DNA of 64,000 bases from Diphasiastrum complanatum (Eukaryota; Streptophyta; Lycopodiopsida; Lycopodiales; Lycopodiaceae): assembly GCA_029204225.1 (NCBI GenBank), contig CM055097.1, positions 60,789,532-60,853,531 on the forward strand, given 5' to 3'. Both the position numbers and the translations under genes were made by a program. Below, piece by piece: positions 10,686 to 22,962 of the stretch (positions are counted from its first letter, which is position 1; every line of letters starts with the position of its first letter). A model generated the notes under the pieces. That model worked only from the letters and a program-made list of their open reading frames with translations, had not been told where the DNA came from and ran no database searches.

Positions 10686-11027
10686 CTATTGTGAGTCGAG
10701 CGGTGCTCTGATACGAATGATGGGAATTGTGAGAAGAAAATTCACAAAACATTCACGACTCTCTTTTGAGATTCGGATGGAGTTCAGATGCGTTCGCTGG
10801 GCACTGCCAACTGAAACACTCCTACAATCCTCCAGAGGGTAGTCAGGTACTACTGATCTACATTCATAAAATTAATATAGCATTCGACTTCATTTCAACC
10901 AAGGTGCGAAATTCAAAGGGAACAAAAAAACTCAGACATATTAAAATAAACACCATAAGCATTCGACATCCAAGATCAGACACAACCAGAAAAATAATCT
11001 ATATTGATTTTCTCTTATTTCTTTAGG

Positions 11028-11053
11028 GCACTGCATGCGAATCCATGCAGTGC
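11028..11053. repeat. Perfect 10-bp inverted repeat (hairpin)
   Basis: GCACTGCATG, six bases, then CATGCAGTGC form a perfect stem. It lies in the presumed 5' LTR of the minus-strand copia. Confidence 0.8.
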
Positions 11054-11579
11054 GTTGGCATGAGAGAAGCACGGCTCTCTCACGAGTAGTAGTCTCGCTT
11101 CACTAGCGGACAATTGGATCTTTTGATCCTAGTCAAAATTATCTTCTCGCACACAGACGAAGCTTCTGTTTGTGTTCGTCTTGATTGCTTACTAGCATCA
11201 GACTTCTTCTTGGGTTTTTCTTCTCTAAGTTACACTCTATGTATCATGTTTTGATATGTGTCGAGTATAATTCAGTAAATACGGTCTCTCTGTGCAAATC
11301 TAAGATTAGAGTGATTAAGCATCTACAACTAACCAAAGAATTACAAGAGTGGCAGATTAGCCACGACCTAGGAAGTATCTATTGACGTCATGCCATTAGG
11401 TCAAATCTCTGGTGGAATAGATATGTCCATATCTGGTATTGGAAATCCAAATGGAGTTTTGAGATCTCTGGATTATCGGATAATGCAGTTCTTGATCTTC
11501 TTGAAGGAACTAAATTCCTTGTACCATTTTAAACATAGATACTAGATTTCTATTGGTCTACTTCAGCTATATTGAATTT

Positions 11580-11720
11580 TTTTTGTTGGTTTTGAAGAAT
11601 AAGCTTAGGTCATTTCGACTGTATATGAACGAGGTTTCTCGTCCGTACTGGGGTCAATGCCTAGTGGTATTCTTAGATGATGTTGTCATCTACTGTAAAA
11701 ACTTAAGGAAATGGAGATTT
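11580..11720 (+). pseudogene. Gypsy reverse transcriptase relic (chromovirus type)
   Basis: A short block reads MNEVSRPYWG then VVFLDDVVIYCKN from 11,625, with FLDD at 11,670-11,681. This matches the MNxVFRPYL...FLDDILIYSKN region typical of chromoviruses. Sequence before it shows only a degenerate GLKNAP-like segment, and stops lie on both sides. It is on the same strand as the LTR and primer-binding site at 7739-8688 and may be the remains of that element. Confidence 0.7.
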
Positions 11721-11853
11721 CTATAGTTGGAGGTATCTTTCTAGAAAATGGTTGAAGATTGGACGCTATATTGGTTATAGGATGGTCAGATAGTCTTTTT
11801 CATTTTCTGATGGTCAGATCTAAAAGAAAAGGACTTTCTTGGAGAGAAAACTG

Positions 11854-12544
11854 TGTGAAAAGTACAGTACTAAGGACCATAAATGGATTTTTGAATGATC
11901 CACAAGGTGATTGTATGCTTGTTAAACAATCTATCAGAAACTAGTCATCAAAAAACAAGATCTAGTTTAGCAGCTTGATAGGAAACAAGTAGAGACAATC
12001 AAAGCATTGATCAAATAGTCTAATCCAACTCCACACGTGTGGAAATAAGGCTGTAGTATGGCCTGTAGACAGTGTTTACAAAGTGCCAAAGCTGGGTTTC
12101 ATTGGAAAAATAGAGTAATCACCATACAATGAGAGGAAACTCGAGTTTCTCCTTGAGGCTCCAAAAAGTTTCTATCTTCTCACTATGGAGAATGGAAATA
12201 CATAGTAAAACACACTTCCTTTGCAAAGTTAGGTGAAAATCCAGCATGTAATAAGGAAGTAGACTCCACTTTCTTTCCCTAATGTGAAAACCCTAGCCTA
12301 GATCCAAGAGTCATGCTTGGTAGGTGCATGGTAGGTACAAATCTCATCATAAATCATGGTCTAGATCCTACAAAGTAGGAATCACTACCAAATAAACACA
12401 ACCACTCCTCTTGACTCGTGGTAACCTACTTTAGGTGTGTATGTACAAGTGGCACTTTGGCCATTCAAGTAACCAACAAACAATATTGACAAAATGTACA
12501 ATATTCTACATGGCTAGATTTGCCAATGTAGGCAATTTTTCACA
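11854..12544 (-). repeat. 3' LTR of the 11.9-17.4 kb copia
   Basis: It begins TGTGAAAAGTACAG and ends TTTTTCACA on the plus strand, and pairs with 16,727-17,417. The purine tract GAGGAGGAG (minus strand, 12,545-12,553) directly abuts it, as expected for the plus-strand priming site. Confidence 0.95.
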
Positions 12545-12955
12545 CTCCTCCTCAAATCTAGCCTTGGAGATCACAATGCTTTTATCAATAACTCCAATTG
12601 AAGATCTAAGCTTGACAAATGAATCTTTAGGTAAAGGTTTAGTAAACAAATCAGCCAAGCAACTTGATGATGGCACGTGTTGGAGCTTGATCTCTTTAGC
12701 TTGCACTTTTTCCCTCACGAAATGATGAGCAATTTCGATGTGTTTGCTCCTTGCATGGAATGTAGGATTAGTTGCAAGTGATTGGGCTGATTGGTTGTCA
12801 CAATAGATGATAGGGATCTCCTCCTCCATGACATGAAGCTCCACCAATAGCCTTTTGAGCCACAAGACCTCCTTGCATGTTGATGTCAAGGCCTTGTATT
12901 CGGATTCTGTGGAAGATAGGGAGATGGTATCTTGCTTTTTGGAAAGCCATGATAC
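12506..12955 (-). pseudogene. Copia RNase H, C-terminal part
   Basis: The frame opens in VVSWLSKKQDTISLSSTE at the deletion joint and continues with CDNQSAQSLATNPTFHARSK, HFVREKV and LADLFTKPLPKDSF. These are the conserved C-terminal RNase H and tail segments of copia pol. The N-terminal RNase H half and the connection domain are missing: FILGIE from RT is followed directly by VVSWLSKKQ. The frame runs into the LTR. Confidence 0.85.
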
Positions 12956-14061
12956 TACTCAATTCCAAGAATGAAGCTCAATAGGCCGAGATCCACCATC
13001 TTAAACTCTTTTGCTAAAGCAATTTTTACATCTCTAATTCCATCTAGATCATTACCACTCAAGATAATGTCATCTACATACAAAACAAGAATAATGATCA
13101 TGCCATCATGAAAACTTATATACAATGATGGATCATAGGCACTCATTACAAAATTGATGGAAATGAGAAAAGAGTTTAGCCTAGAGTACCATGCTCTAGG
13201 TGCTTGCTTGAGCCCATAAAGGCTCTTCTTCAAAAAACACACCTTTCCTTCATGCTTTGCCTTGATGAAGCCCTCGGGTTGCCTCATGTAGATCTCTTCC
13301 TCCAAATAACCATTGAGGAATGCATTTGTGAAGTCAAGTTGGAATAGCTCCCAATTGAAGGTTGTAGCAAGACTAATGATCAACCTGATAATAACAAGCT
13401 TAGCCATAGGAGCAAAAGTCTCATCATAGTCAATGCCTTTGGTTTGTAAAAAACCTTTAGCAACAAGCCTAGCTTTATGCTTGTTTATTGATCCATATTG
13501 ATTATACTTCAATCTAAACACCCACTTGCAATCAAGAGGTTTCTTCCCTTGAGGAAGATCCACAAGATCCCAAGTATGATTCTCAATAAGAGCATCATAC
13601 TCTACTTGCATAGCATCCATCCAACTTTTAGACTTACAAGCATCTTCATAGCATGTTGGCTCATCTAACATTGAAGTAAGAAAGGTGTAAGATGTGAAAG
13701 ATGATGAGCCTTCCCTTTGATCACCTTGACCATCATAGGTGAGCCTCAATGGCTCGGATCTTGCCCTTGTAGATCTTCTTGGAGTTCTTGGAGTTCTTGG
13801 AGTTCTTGCATCTTGAGGTGGATCCTCAAGTTCTTCTTCACTTGGAAGCTCCTCCTCCATCCTAGCATGATCCTTGGCATCAAGATGATTAGTAGCATTA
13901 TCATCCAAATCACAAGCATGTCCTTCATCAAAAATAACATCCCTACTCACTATCACCTTGCTAGTGTTGGGATTGAAGACTCTATAACCTTTTCTATTCT
14001 CACCATATCCCACAAAGATGCCTTTGATGGATGTTGCATCATCCTTTCTTCTCTTATCCAA
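12955..14061 (-). pseudogene. Copia reverse transcriptase
   Basis: The open block holds the integrase C-terminal tail (KGIFVGYGENRKGYRVFNP), then the RT: WMDAMQVEYDALIENHTWDL, KWVFRLKYNQYGSINKHKAR, FQLDFTNAFLNGYLEEEIYM and the active site LYVDDIILSGND. The catalytic YVDD is intact. The block is out of frame with the upstream integrase by a shift near 14,090 and stops at 12,955 at the deletion joint. It is long enough to cover the whole fingers-palm region. Confidence 0.9.
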
Positions 14062-15608
14062 GGACTGGTGTACATAGCAAGTGGATCCAAAAACTTTGAG
14101 ATCTTTGAGATTGGGCTTCTCTCCAAATAGAGCTTCAATGGTGTGATTCCTCCAATGGCTTGGTTTGGCAATCTATTGCACAAATAGTTAGCACAAGTTA
14201 TTGCTTCACCCCAAAATGGTTTGGATAGAGAATCATCTAGCCTTAAGGCCTTAGCACACTCACAAAGAGATCTATTTCTTCTCTCACTCACTCCATTTTG
14301 TTGAGGGGTGTATGGACATGACAACTCCCTCTTTATGCCATTAGAAATACAAAAGTCAATCAACTTATTGGAGATATATTCACCTCCATTATCACTCCTT
14401 AATACCTTAATCTTGGTACTAAGTTGATTTTCTACCAAAGTCTTGAACTTTACAAAAGAATCAAACACCATTGATTTGCTAGACAAGAGGTACATCCAAC
14501 AAAATCTAGAATAGTCATCAATGAAGATTACATAGTACTTGGCACCACCATTAGACTCATGTGAAAAACTATGAACATCCGAATGGATGAGTTCAAGAGG
14601 AGAGTTTGATCTTGATGTAGATCTTGAGAAGGGTAGCTTGTGAGCCTTTGAGAGACTGCATGCTTCACATCTCTTCCCACACTTTGACAAATGCTTGGGG
14701 AGTCCAACTGCAAGCTCCTTTGTAGCCATAGATTCCATGGCTTTGTAGTTGGGGTGGCCCAATCTTTTGTGCCACAGTTCCACCTTTGATAGCTCCACCT
14801 TTGCCAAGTTAACACTCTCCACTGCAATATTAGCATCAAGCTTAAACAATCTACCTTGCTTAAAGCCTTTGACTATACATTCATCATTTCTAAGGATGGA
14901 ACAAACTCCATGCTTAAATTGAACATCTAGGCCATTATCCATTAACTGGACAACACTAAGCAAATTCTTGGTTAACTTAGGAACATAAAGAACATTATCT
15001 AGATTCATCCTTTTGGATGACCCCACATACAAGGGAATTGTTCCTATTCCACTTATCTTACATTCTTGACTACTTGCAGTATAGATTGATCTATGTAAGT
15101 CATTGTAAGAAAGTAAGGTGGAGAATATTTCCTTTTGATATGTCATGTGGGAACTTGCCCCACTATCAATCCACCAAGAATCATTGGTGTTGCTCTTGGA
15201 TGATGGTGGTTTGTTGGAAACCATCAAGGATGACTCTTCATCCTCCTCTTCCTCCTGATGTGCAATGTTGCTTTGTTTGCTCTCTTGTGCCTTCTTCTTC
15301 TTGAGACATTCTGATGCAAAATGTCCTTTCTTTCCACAGAAAAAACATTTGTACTTGGACTTGTCTTTGATCTTGCCCTTTGAGCTTGAAGCCTCATCCT
15401 CCTCCTTGGTCTCCTTGAAGTGCTTCTTCTTGCCATTGGTCTTCTTCTTGCTTTTGAATGAGAAATTAGCTTTCTCATCACCATCCTGCAGAGAAATAGC
15501 ATTCATTCTTGCATTGGTATGCAACATCCTACACTCTTCAACTACTAATATACTATGTAGCTTTTCTATAGTAGGCAAAGTGTCTTGGATTGCAAAGCTT
15601 TGGACCAA
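13953..15608 (-). pseudogene. Copia gag C-terminus, protease and integrase
   Basis: A 551-codon frame contains the zinc knuckle CFFCGKKGHFASEC, the aspartic protease site WWIDSGASSHMT, and the pre-integrase module LWHKRLGHPNYKAM...CEACSLSK. The integrase core follows with LELIHSDV (first Asp), LRSDNGGEY (second Asp) and CPYTPQQNGVSERRNR (Glu). A shift near 14,090 replaces the natural C-terminus with unrelated residues. The first acidic triad appears complete. In life these parts would be cut from one polyprotein. Confidence 0.9.
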
Positions 15609-15618
15609 ATTTGTAAAG

Positions 15619-16095
15619 CTACTCCCCTAGACCATTTAGGACAATCTGAATAAGCTCACTATCTTGAATCTTCTCTCCAATGGAAGCTAACTCCCTATCA
15701 GGAGACTTGATTCTTAGCACATGATTTTGTGCATTCTCATCACTCCTCTTCATGCTTTGTAGAATCTGATTCCTAAGCATGAGAACCCTCGAAGTGTTAC
15801 TAGACTCATAGATAGATTTTAAAGATTCCCAAGCCTCTTTAGCACTCTTACATGATGATACTTCCCTTAAAAGATCATTGCTTACATTCATCTTAATACA
15901 GTGAAGTGCAAGCCTAGACCTCTTCTTGTATCTCACTAATTCTTGTGCACTTAGAGGTTCATCTTCATCATCTACTAGAAACTCATAAAGATCCTGGAGC
16001 ACCATTAGTGACTCCATCCTCACTTTCCAAATAGCATAATTGGTAGAATTTAACCTCTCACTGGCTTCTAGAAGGTAGGCTCCCACTGATCCCAT
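15619..16095 (-). pseudogene. Copia gag N-terminal part
   Basis: The frame starts ATG at 16,095 with MGSVGAYLLEASERLNSTNY, then AIWKVRMESLM, the usual DUF4219-like start, followed by the UBN2 gag core with AWESLKSIYESS and LIQIVLNGL. It stops at 15,619 a few bases before the next frame opens (15,608), so a single shift separates it from the rest of gag. The leader between it and the primer-binding site at 16,715-16,726 has no genes. Confidence 0.9.
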
Positions 16096-16714
16096 CTTAC
16101 TAGCAAGATTCTACACACAAGATATAGATTTGTTTGGACCTGAAACTCACAAAGGTTTCTAACTTGCAGTGTTTCACTCAAATGTTGACTTCTAATCCAA
16201 CAGATGGATTTGTAATCACAGTTCTATCACTCCCTCACAAGCTGGAATGAAGATAAGATGAGATGAAAACTACACTCAAGCAAATCTTGTCAATCTTGGC
16301 TATTCTTGGACAAAAACTGACTCTATCTCTCTCATTCACTTTGATGTACTTTCAAGACCTGGTTTCCACTTTAAGAAGGTCTGAAATCAGCCTAGATTAA
16401 TTAGTTTTCATGAAACAAATTCAAAACTAATCAATGGCAAGTGATCTTGGTAGCTTATCCTAGGATTTGCACCAAAAATTACATCAAACTAACACCATAT
16501 GAATTTTCTATGATCCAATGAATATGGGTTATTAAATGCTTTTTCAGAGATGCCCACACGTGTGAACAGTACGGATTTTGATCCTGAAAAAGTTTGGGAT
16601 CAAATCCCCTCACCAAAACATGGATACCAGCTCACCCTTCCAATACTAGCTTTTTGCACCAAAACCTGCTAAAACTGGATTAGATTCAAACACAGATCAA
16701 TGGCCTTGTACTTG

Positions 16715-16726
16715 GCTCTGATACCA
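16715..16726 (-). promoter_or_regulatory. Primer-binding site of the 11.9-17.4 kb copia
   Basis: GCTCTGATACCA lies immediately left of the LTR start at 16,727 with no gap, exactly where minus-strand synthesis starts on initiator-Met tRNA. Confidence 0.95.
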
Positions 16727-17417
16727 TGTAAAAAGTACAGTACTAAGGACCATAAATGGATCTTTGAATGATCCACAAGGTGATTGTATGCTTGTTAAAC
16801 AATCTATCAGAAACTAGTCATCAGAAAACAAGATCTAGTTTAGCAGCTTGATAGGAAACAAGTAGAGACAATCAAAGCATTGATCAAATAGTCTAATCCA
16901 ACTCCACACGTGTGGAAATAAGGCTGTAGTACGGCCTGTAGACAGTGTTTACAAAGTGCTAAAGCTGGGTTTGATTGGAAAAATAGAGTAATCACCATAC
17001 AATGAGAGGAGACTCGAGTTTCTCCTTGAGGCTCCAAAAAGTTTCTATCTTCTCACTATGGAGAATGGAAATACATAGTAAAACACACTTCCTTTGCAAA
17101 ATTAGGTGAAAATCCAGCATGTAATAAGGAATTAGACTCCACTTTCTTGCCCTAATGTGAAAACCCTAGCCTAGATCCAAGAGTCATGCTTGGTAGGTGC
17201 ATGGTAGGTACAAATCTCATCATAGATCATGGTCTAGATCCTACAAAGTAGGAATCACTACCAAATAGACACAACCACTCCTCTTGACTCGTGGTAACCT
17301 ACTTTAGGTGTGTATGTACAAGTGGCAATTTGGCCATTCAAGTAACCAACAAACAATATTGACAAAATGTACAATATTCTACATGGCTAGATTTGCCAAT
17401 GTAGGCGATTTTTCACA
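16727..17417 (-). repeat. 5' LTR of the 11.9-17.4 kb copia
   Basis: It starts TGTAAAAAGTACAG and ends TTTTTCACA. It has the same length as its partner at 11,854-12,544, with only substitutions noted by eye and no length change. Confidence 0.95.
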
Positions 17418-17584
17418 AACTGATGGTATGGGACATCAGTGATTTCAAAGAGGAAATTCTTGTGCGAGAATGACCTGTAGTCCAAGGGCAAAGGTCAACA
17501 ACACTTCAAGAAGGACAAAGCCAAAGAAGGTAGTGAGGATCAACCCTCATAAGTTGCAACATCCAGTGGCAAGAAGAAGCTATC

Positions 17585-18938
17585 AAAGATCAAATGTTTC
17601 TTCTGTGGCAAGAAAGGCCACTATGCATCAAACTGTTTCAAGAAGAAGAACCAATCTAAGCAAGCTAAACTTACTAATGAGGAAGAGAGTGAGGGTGTTG
17701 AGAGTGAAAGAGAGGATTCTTTAATGATGTCTAGCTTTTCATCTTTTCCTTTCAAGAATGAAGAAATCTGGTGGATAGATAGTGGGGCTAGTTCCCATAT
17801 GTCTAGTTCTAGAAACTCTTTCACAAGTCCCATACCATATCTAGGTGCAAAGGGATCAATCTATACTGCTACTGATGTAGAGTGTAGAATTGAAGGAATA
17901 TGAAATATTCCATTGCATGCATCATCATCAAAATCTTTTTGTTTGCATGATGTACTTTATGTAGCTAGACTAACCAAAAATCTCATTAGTGTAGGACAGT
18001 TGTTTGATAGTGGATTGGATGTCAAGTTTCATGTTGACAAGTGTATAATCTCAAGAGAAAATGAAGTTATTGCTAGAAGATCTAGAATTGGAAAGTTGTA
18101 CAAACTATATTCTAGGAAGAGTGCTAACATTTCAAATATTGCTTATGAGACCAAGGTCCATCAGGAGGATCTGTGGCATAAGAGATTGGGACATCCCAAT
18201 TTCAAAGCCATGCAATCTATGGTCAAGGAAGAAAAAGTTGTTGGACTACCAAAGACACTATCAAAGGAGCTTCAACTTTGTGAAGCTTGTGTTTTGGCAA
18301 AATCACACAGAAGACCTTTTCCAAGATCAAGTATCAAAACACAGCATCCATTTGAACTCATGCACTCTGATGTTCATTTCTCTTCAACCAAAAGCAAAGG
18401 AGGAGCAAATTGCTTTGTTTCTTTTGTAGATGATTATACAAGATATTCTTGGATATATATGTTATCTTCTATAGCCATGGTGTATGATGTTTTATTTACT
18501 TTCAAAGCTTATGTAGATAAGCAGTTTACTTTCAAGTTGAAAGCTTTGAGAAGTGATAGTGGAGGTGAATATACCTCCAATAAGTTTAAAGAATTTTGTG
18601 AGAAAGAGGGAATACAAAGAGAATTTTCTTGTTCTTATACTCCTCATCAAAATGGAGTTGCTGAGAGAAAAAATAGAACTTTGTGTGAATGTGCAAAAGA
18701 CATTAGGCTAGAAGCATCTCTGCCCAAAGAATTTTGGGGAGAAGCAGTTGCATGTGCAAATTATCTTTGTAATAGACTTCCTAATCTTGCAATAGAAGGA
18801 AGAACACCATTTGAGATGTTGTATAAGAAAAAGCCTAAGGTAGATCATCTTAGGATCTTTGGCTATGTATGCTTTGTGCATGTACCTTTAGAGACTAGGA
18901 AGAAGGATGATCCTAGTTTAGTTAAAGGGATTTTTTAG
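17585..18938 (+). pseudogene. Copia zinc knuckle, protease and integrase
   Basis: The zinc knuckle CFFCGKKGHYASNC is intact here, whereas the related copy at 60.6 kb has Tyr for its second Cys. The protease site WWIDSGASSHMS follows. A TGA at 17,901-17,903 interrupts the linker, where the relative reads Cys (TGT). The integrase continues with LWHKRLGHPNFKAMQ, LMHSDV, LRSDSGGEY and YTPHQNGVAERKNR, giving all three acidic positions. The block ends with FGYVCFVHV and KGIF* at 18,938. Confidence 0.85.
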
Positions 18939-19009
18939 GATATGAATCTTCTAAAAAAGCATATAAAGTATATCTTCCCTCTCCTAACAAGAATGTTGTA
19001 AGTAGAGAT

Positions 19010-20337
19010 GTGATCTTTCATGAAGATCAGAAGTTTAACTTGGATGAAGCAAAGATCAAGGAGTCTCATGCAGGATCTACAATCATCAATCTTGATGCTG
19101 CTCAAGAAGTGGTGAGGCCGAGGCTTGAGGAGGAGCAACTTCAAGCACCTACACCAAGAAGATACATAAGAGAAAGATCTGAGCCAAGAAGGTTCATGTA
19201 TGATGAGGAAGGAAGGCAAGTGGAAGGTGAAACTTCCTATCATGCTTTCTTCATATCATATAAAGAGCCTAAAGATGTCCAAGAAGCACTTCAATCCAAG
19301 AAGTGGGTTGAAGCAATGACCCTAGAGTTTGAAGCCTTGATGTCAAACAACACATGGGAGCTTGTGAAGCTACCAAACAACATGCATGTCATTGGATGTA
19401 AGTGGGTTTTCAGGATCAAGTGTAATAATGATGGATCCATCAACAAATATAAAGCAAGACTTTGTGCCAAAGGCTACTCTCAAATCAAAAGTCTTGACTA
19501 TGTTGATGTTTCTAATGCCTTTCTCAATGGTTACCTTGAGAAGGAGATTTACATGGAGCAACCACCTGGATTTGTGAAAGAAGGTGAAGAATCAAAAGTT
19601 TGTCTTTTGTTCAAAAGTCTCTATGGACTAAAACAAGCACCAAGGTCTTGGTGTGCAAGGCTCAACTCCTTTCTCATATCACGCGGATTTTGTCTTAGTG
19701 AATATGACCCTTCTTTGTATATTAAGTTTGTAAATAACTTTTTAGTTATTCTTCTCATCTATGTAGATGATATCATTCTTTGTGGAAATAATGAGAAGCT
19801 AGCTGAAGAAACTAAGCATGCACTTGGTAGTGAATTTAAGATGCAAGACTTAGGAGTTCTTCACTATATTTTAGGCCTTGAAATTGACTTTTGAAAAGGT
19901 CATGCTTTCATAATCAAAGTAGATATGCACTTTCCATGCTCAAGAAATTCCAAATGGAAAACTGTAAAAGCATAGATACACCAATGGAGCACATTGTAAA
20001 AGTTCCTATAAAAGATAATGAAAGATCCTTTGAGGACATCACTCTTTATAGGAGTCTTATTGGCTCACTTATATGGTTAACTATGACAAGGCCTGATCTA
20101 AGCTTTAGTGTGCATAAGCTAAGCCAACACACGCAGGATCCAAAGATATATCATTGGAAGTTGGCTAAAAGAAACTTGAGATATGTATCTTCTACCTTAG
20201 ACTATGGATTGATCTATAAAGGAGAAGATCTAACTTTGGTTGCTTTTTCAGATTCAGATTTTGCAGGAGACAGGTTGGATAGAAAATCCACAAGTGCTTA
20301 CACAATTTTTCTTGGAGGCATGTCTAGGCAATTTTGA
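19010..20337 (+). pseudogene. Copia RT and partial RNase H
   Basis: RT landmarks are WVEAMTLEFEALMSNNTWEL, KWVFRIKCNNDGSINKYKAR, NAFLNGYLEKEIYM and LLIYVDDIILCGNN with an intact YVDD. Between CAKGYSQIKSLDY and DVSNAFLNG about 35 residues expected in the family (the ETFAPV region) are missing. A TGA at 19,892 splits RT from the RNase H part (IWLTMTRPDLSFSVH, DSDFAGDRLDRKSTSAY), which ends at 20,337 in LTR sequence. Confidence 0.85.
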
Positions 20338-20790
20338 GAGGTGACATGCAGTACATGCAATATCCATGCATGCAATTTTACATGTGGATCCCTGTTAGTT
20401 GAGTTAACTAAGTAAAGTGGACTTTCCATGCAACTCCACTATAGGAATTCGAGCCTCTTTGATGTAGGGAAACTTTGGCATGTTTTGCCATATTGTGAAT
20501 ATTGAAATTTTGGTATTTTGGGCTCATTCTCTCTCTACCCGAGTTTTATGACTTGATTTTCTCTCTCTATCCGAGAGCAGGCTGTTTTTCCCGTAGTGAG
20601 CACTTAGAATTATTTCTGATATCCATTTTTCATAGTAAGAAGTTATTTTTTTCAATCTGATGTATGCCATTGTGCTCTTGCCTTAGATTTTTCAAGTAAT
20701 TTGTTCATTGATCAATCTTGTGCAATCACAACACCTCATTAAGATCCTGTAAGGTATGTGGTGAAGTTCACACGTGCTTAAAACTTCACA
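20321..20790 (+). repeat. Partial 3' LTR shared with the 58.5-62.6 kb copia
   Basis: This is the reverse-complement match of 61,871-62,332, sharing CATGTCTAGGCAAT, GACATGCAGTACATGCAATA and the CTCTCTACCCGAG segment. It lacks the outer part of the LTR on its left and ends at CTTCACA, the mirror of the TGTGAAG start seen at 61,871. Confidence 0.8.
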
Positions 20791-22752
20791 AATCCACAAG
20801 ATCCACATACAACCAAAATAGGTGCTAGATTCACACAAGCAAGGAGAGATCATTAAGATCCTTAGGTAGGCATTCGAATACATTGTTCACCTCCCTTGAG
20901 AAGGCCTCTTGAGGAGAACATCTAGAGCCATGGATGTCTAGATAATCAAAGAGAAACCAAAACAAGAAGAGAACAAAAATGAAGGAAGCAAAAAGGTGAA
21001 CAACACCAAAAATCTAGGCTTATTCCATGTTTAGATCTCAAGGTAAGCTTGACAACCTTAGCAAGCCTAGGTTCTCACTCCCAGTATGTAGTTTACTCCC
21101 TCCCCATTGGATCAATAGCCATTACTACATTCGAGTACTCACCCGGTTGTAGATCTGATGATCCCTTCTTAGGCCTCTAAATCCACATTCGTAGGGAGGC
21201 ACGGAAAGGGTCCAACATTTGTGTTTGTCTATGTAATCAACCTTATCGATTCTGACGAAATCAAAGTTAGAACCAAGTAGAATCAACTGAGTCCTCAGAC
21301 TTAAGATTCTGATTCGAATATGATAGGCATAGTTCATGCACCAAGGGAAAAGGCTCATTCCGCAAAGCCTATTCAAGTTCGACCTTTTGGATCTCATCCA
21401 TTTCCCCCAACAGAAAGAAGAATGTGTCCTATAATAAAAGTGATCTTTTTCATATACTAAAATCATGTTATCAATCTTATGTGGACCCTTTATATTTTTG
21501 GAAGCGTTGGAAGCAAGATCATGATGCGTAGTAGAATGCTAGTTTCGCATTTATAGGTTTCATGATTAAATAATTTATGGATCTTGATAATTTTAGAGTT
21601 TCCTTAATGTTCGAAATGTTGTCATTGATTTCGATGACATATTGTATTGAATTTCTACTACAACATTGAAAATGATGATACAATCACTTTGGATCTTTCA
21701 TAGATGCTGTAAGATATCAATAAAAGACACAAGTTGTAAATAAGCTCAAATATTCCATTATTTAAAATGGTTGTTTGATATATGCAATGCTTTCAGATAC
21801 AAATATCAAATGTCAAACAAATAGAAAACACAAAAATTGCAATTTGTAATGTTAAGTGTGTGTGTGTGTGAGAGAGAGAGAGAGAAGAGCATTTTGCACT
21901 CATCCAAAAGTAGTCTCCAAGGGCTACTCTTGAGTAATTCAATCCTATTGTGCCCATCATGACTATAAATTGATTGATTCGAGTTTAAAATAATAACATG
22001 CATGCCTCCATGCATCTTGTATTAACTTGTACTTCAATTAAGTTTGTAAGTTCTAACTCTATATAGGTTGATTTCAAACTTTAAGGGTTCAATAGAACTT
22101 TGCTAATGTGTACCAAATAAAGCAACCATGATTTCTCACATGTTTATAATGCAAAAGTACTTTTCTAACATGTCTATAATGCAAAAGTACCTAGAATTTG
22201 GTTAAAAAAAATTCTCTTGGGTAAGGAGATGGATAGCCTCAACAACACATCATGGTGCTTTGAGCCTAGTAGGAACCTTGATGGTGATGTTCTCACCAAA
22301 CTCATTGCAAATCATAAAACAATTTTTATAAAACCCAAGAATCTTTCCAAATCTGCATGCGTGGGTGACATCCATATATTCTTAAATGGCCAAGATCTTG
22401 GGAGTTGGATAATGGACACTACCATGTAGATTCTAAGTAAATACTATATAATATGTGCAAAAGCATGATGTTAAAATCCTCAAGTCAAATGTCAATACTC
22501 AAACAATCAAATTCTCGAGGCCAGAACAGAAAAATAATGAAAAGGCAGAAAGGGTTCAGGTCCCAGGAACCTGCCATCTCTCCTTGGGTCTGGGACTGAC
22601 TGGGACTGTGAGTAGAGAGACTAAATTTTCAAAATGACAAAATTAAATTTTGGTTTGTATTTGGTTGTCAGATGTTAGTCTCTGCTGGCTTTCAGAATGA
22701 CACTGTTTCAGACTTCAGAGCTTAGTGTTAATGCGAAGAAGGAAGGAAGGTT
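20791..22752. other. No recognisable gene; contains a GT/GA microsatellite
   Basis: I see no family motif on either strand. A compound (GT)n(GA)n microsatellite occupies about 21,855-21,887. Short open frames, such as 22,217-22,429, have no features I recognise. Confidence 0.5.
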
Positions 22753-22962
22753 TTGGTACAGGAGTCAGGCCACCTGCTGGAGGGCAGCCGCGCCTTTAAG
22801 GCCGTCAATTCTCAGGACGCCAACGTCGAAATGAGCAAACGAATCACGAGGAACGCAGCAGCAGCAGCAGCAGCAACAGCAGAGGAGAAGAAGGCGGTCC
22901 AGCCTGCGGCGCCTGCAGCGGATGCAAGGCAAGGGAAGCCTGGGAAGGGAAGCTTGCCTTGA
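22753..22962 (+). CDS. Hypothetical short ORF with poly-Ala
   Basis: I do not recognise this protein. The frame of 69 codons includes a (GCA)n run at 22,855-22,880 that encodes seven alanines, after the basic segment MSKRITRN, and continues rich in Ala, Lys and Pro. Local GC is clearly higher than in the repeats around it, as in a plant 5' exon or promoter-proximal region. It lies about 1 kb upstream of the P450 on the same strand. It could be a first exon of an unseen transcript, an upstream ORF, or chance. An antisense frame overlaps it. Confidence 0.25.
   Translation: MVQESGHLLEGSRAFKAVNSQDANVEMSKRITRNAAAAAAATAEEKKAVQPAAPAADARQGKPGKGSLP

Larger units (their letters stand above)
11854..17417 (-). 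mobile_element. Complete Ty1/copia retrotransposon, minus strand
   Basis: Two 691-bp direct repeats bound the element (11,854-12,544 and 16,727-17,417). Each has TG...CA ends, and both outer sides carry the 5-bp duplication AACTG (11,849-11,853 and 17,418-17,422). A primer-binding site lies inside the right LTR and a purine tract inside the left, so the element reads right to left. Gene order is gag, protease, integrase, RT, RNase H, the copia order. By eye the LTRs differ at about 14 sites, near 2 percent, so the insertion is fairly recent but not new. Frameshifts and a deletion between RT and RNase H make it non-autonomous. Confidence 0.95.
17480..20790 (+). mobile_element. Truncated Ty1/copia element, plus strand
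   Basis: The element lacks its 5' LTR and most of gag. It keeps the zinc knuckle, protease, integrase, RT, part of RNase H and a partial 3' LTR ending CTTCACA at 20,790. Its closest relative in the window is the rearranged copy at 58.5-62.6 kb. Damage includes a TGA at 17,901-17,903, a frame break near 18,938, an internal RT deletion near 19,500, a stop at 19,892, and truncation of RNase H at 20,337. Confidence 0.85.

Noticed and set aside
11854-17417. The 691-bp repeats as a segmental duplication
   Set aside because: TG/CA ends, primer-binding site, purine tract and AACTG flanks identify them as LTRs.
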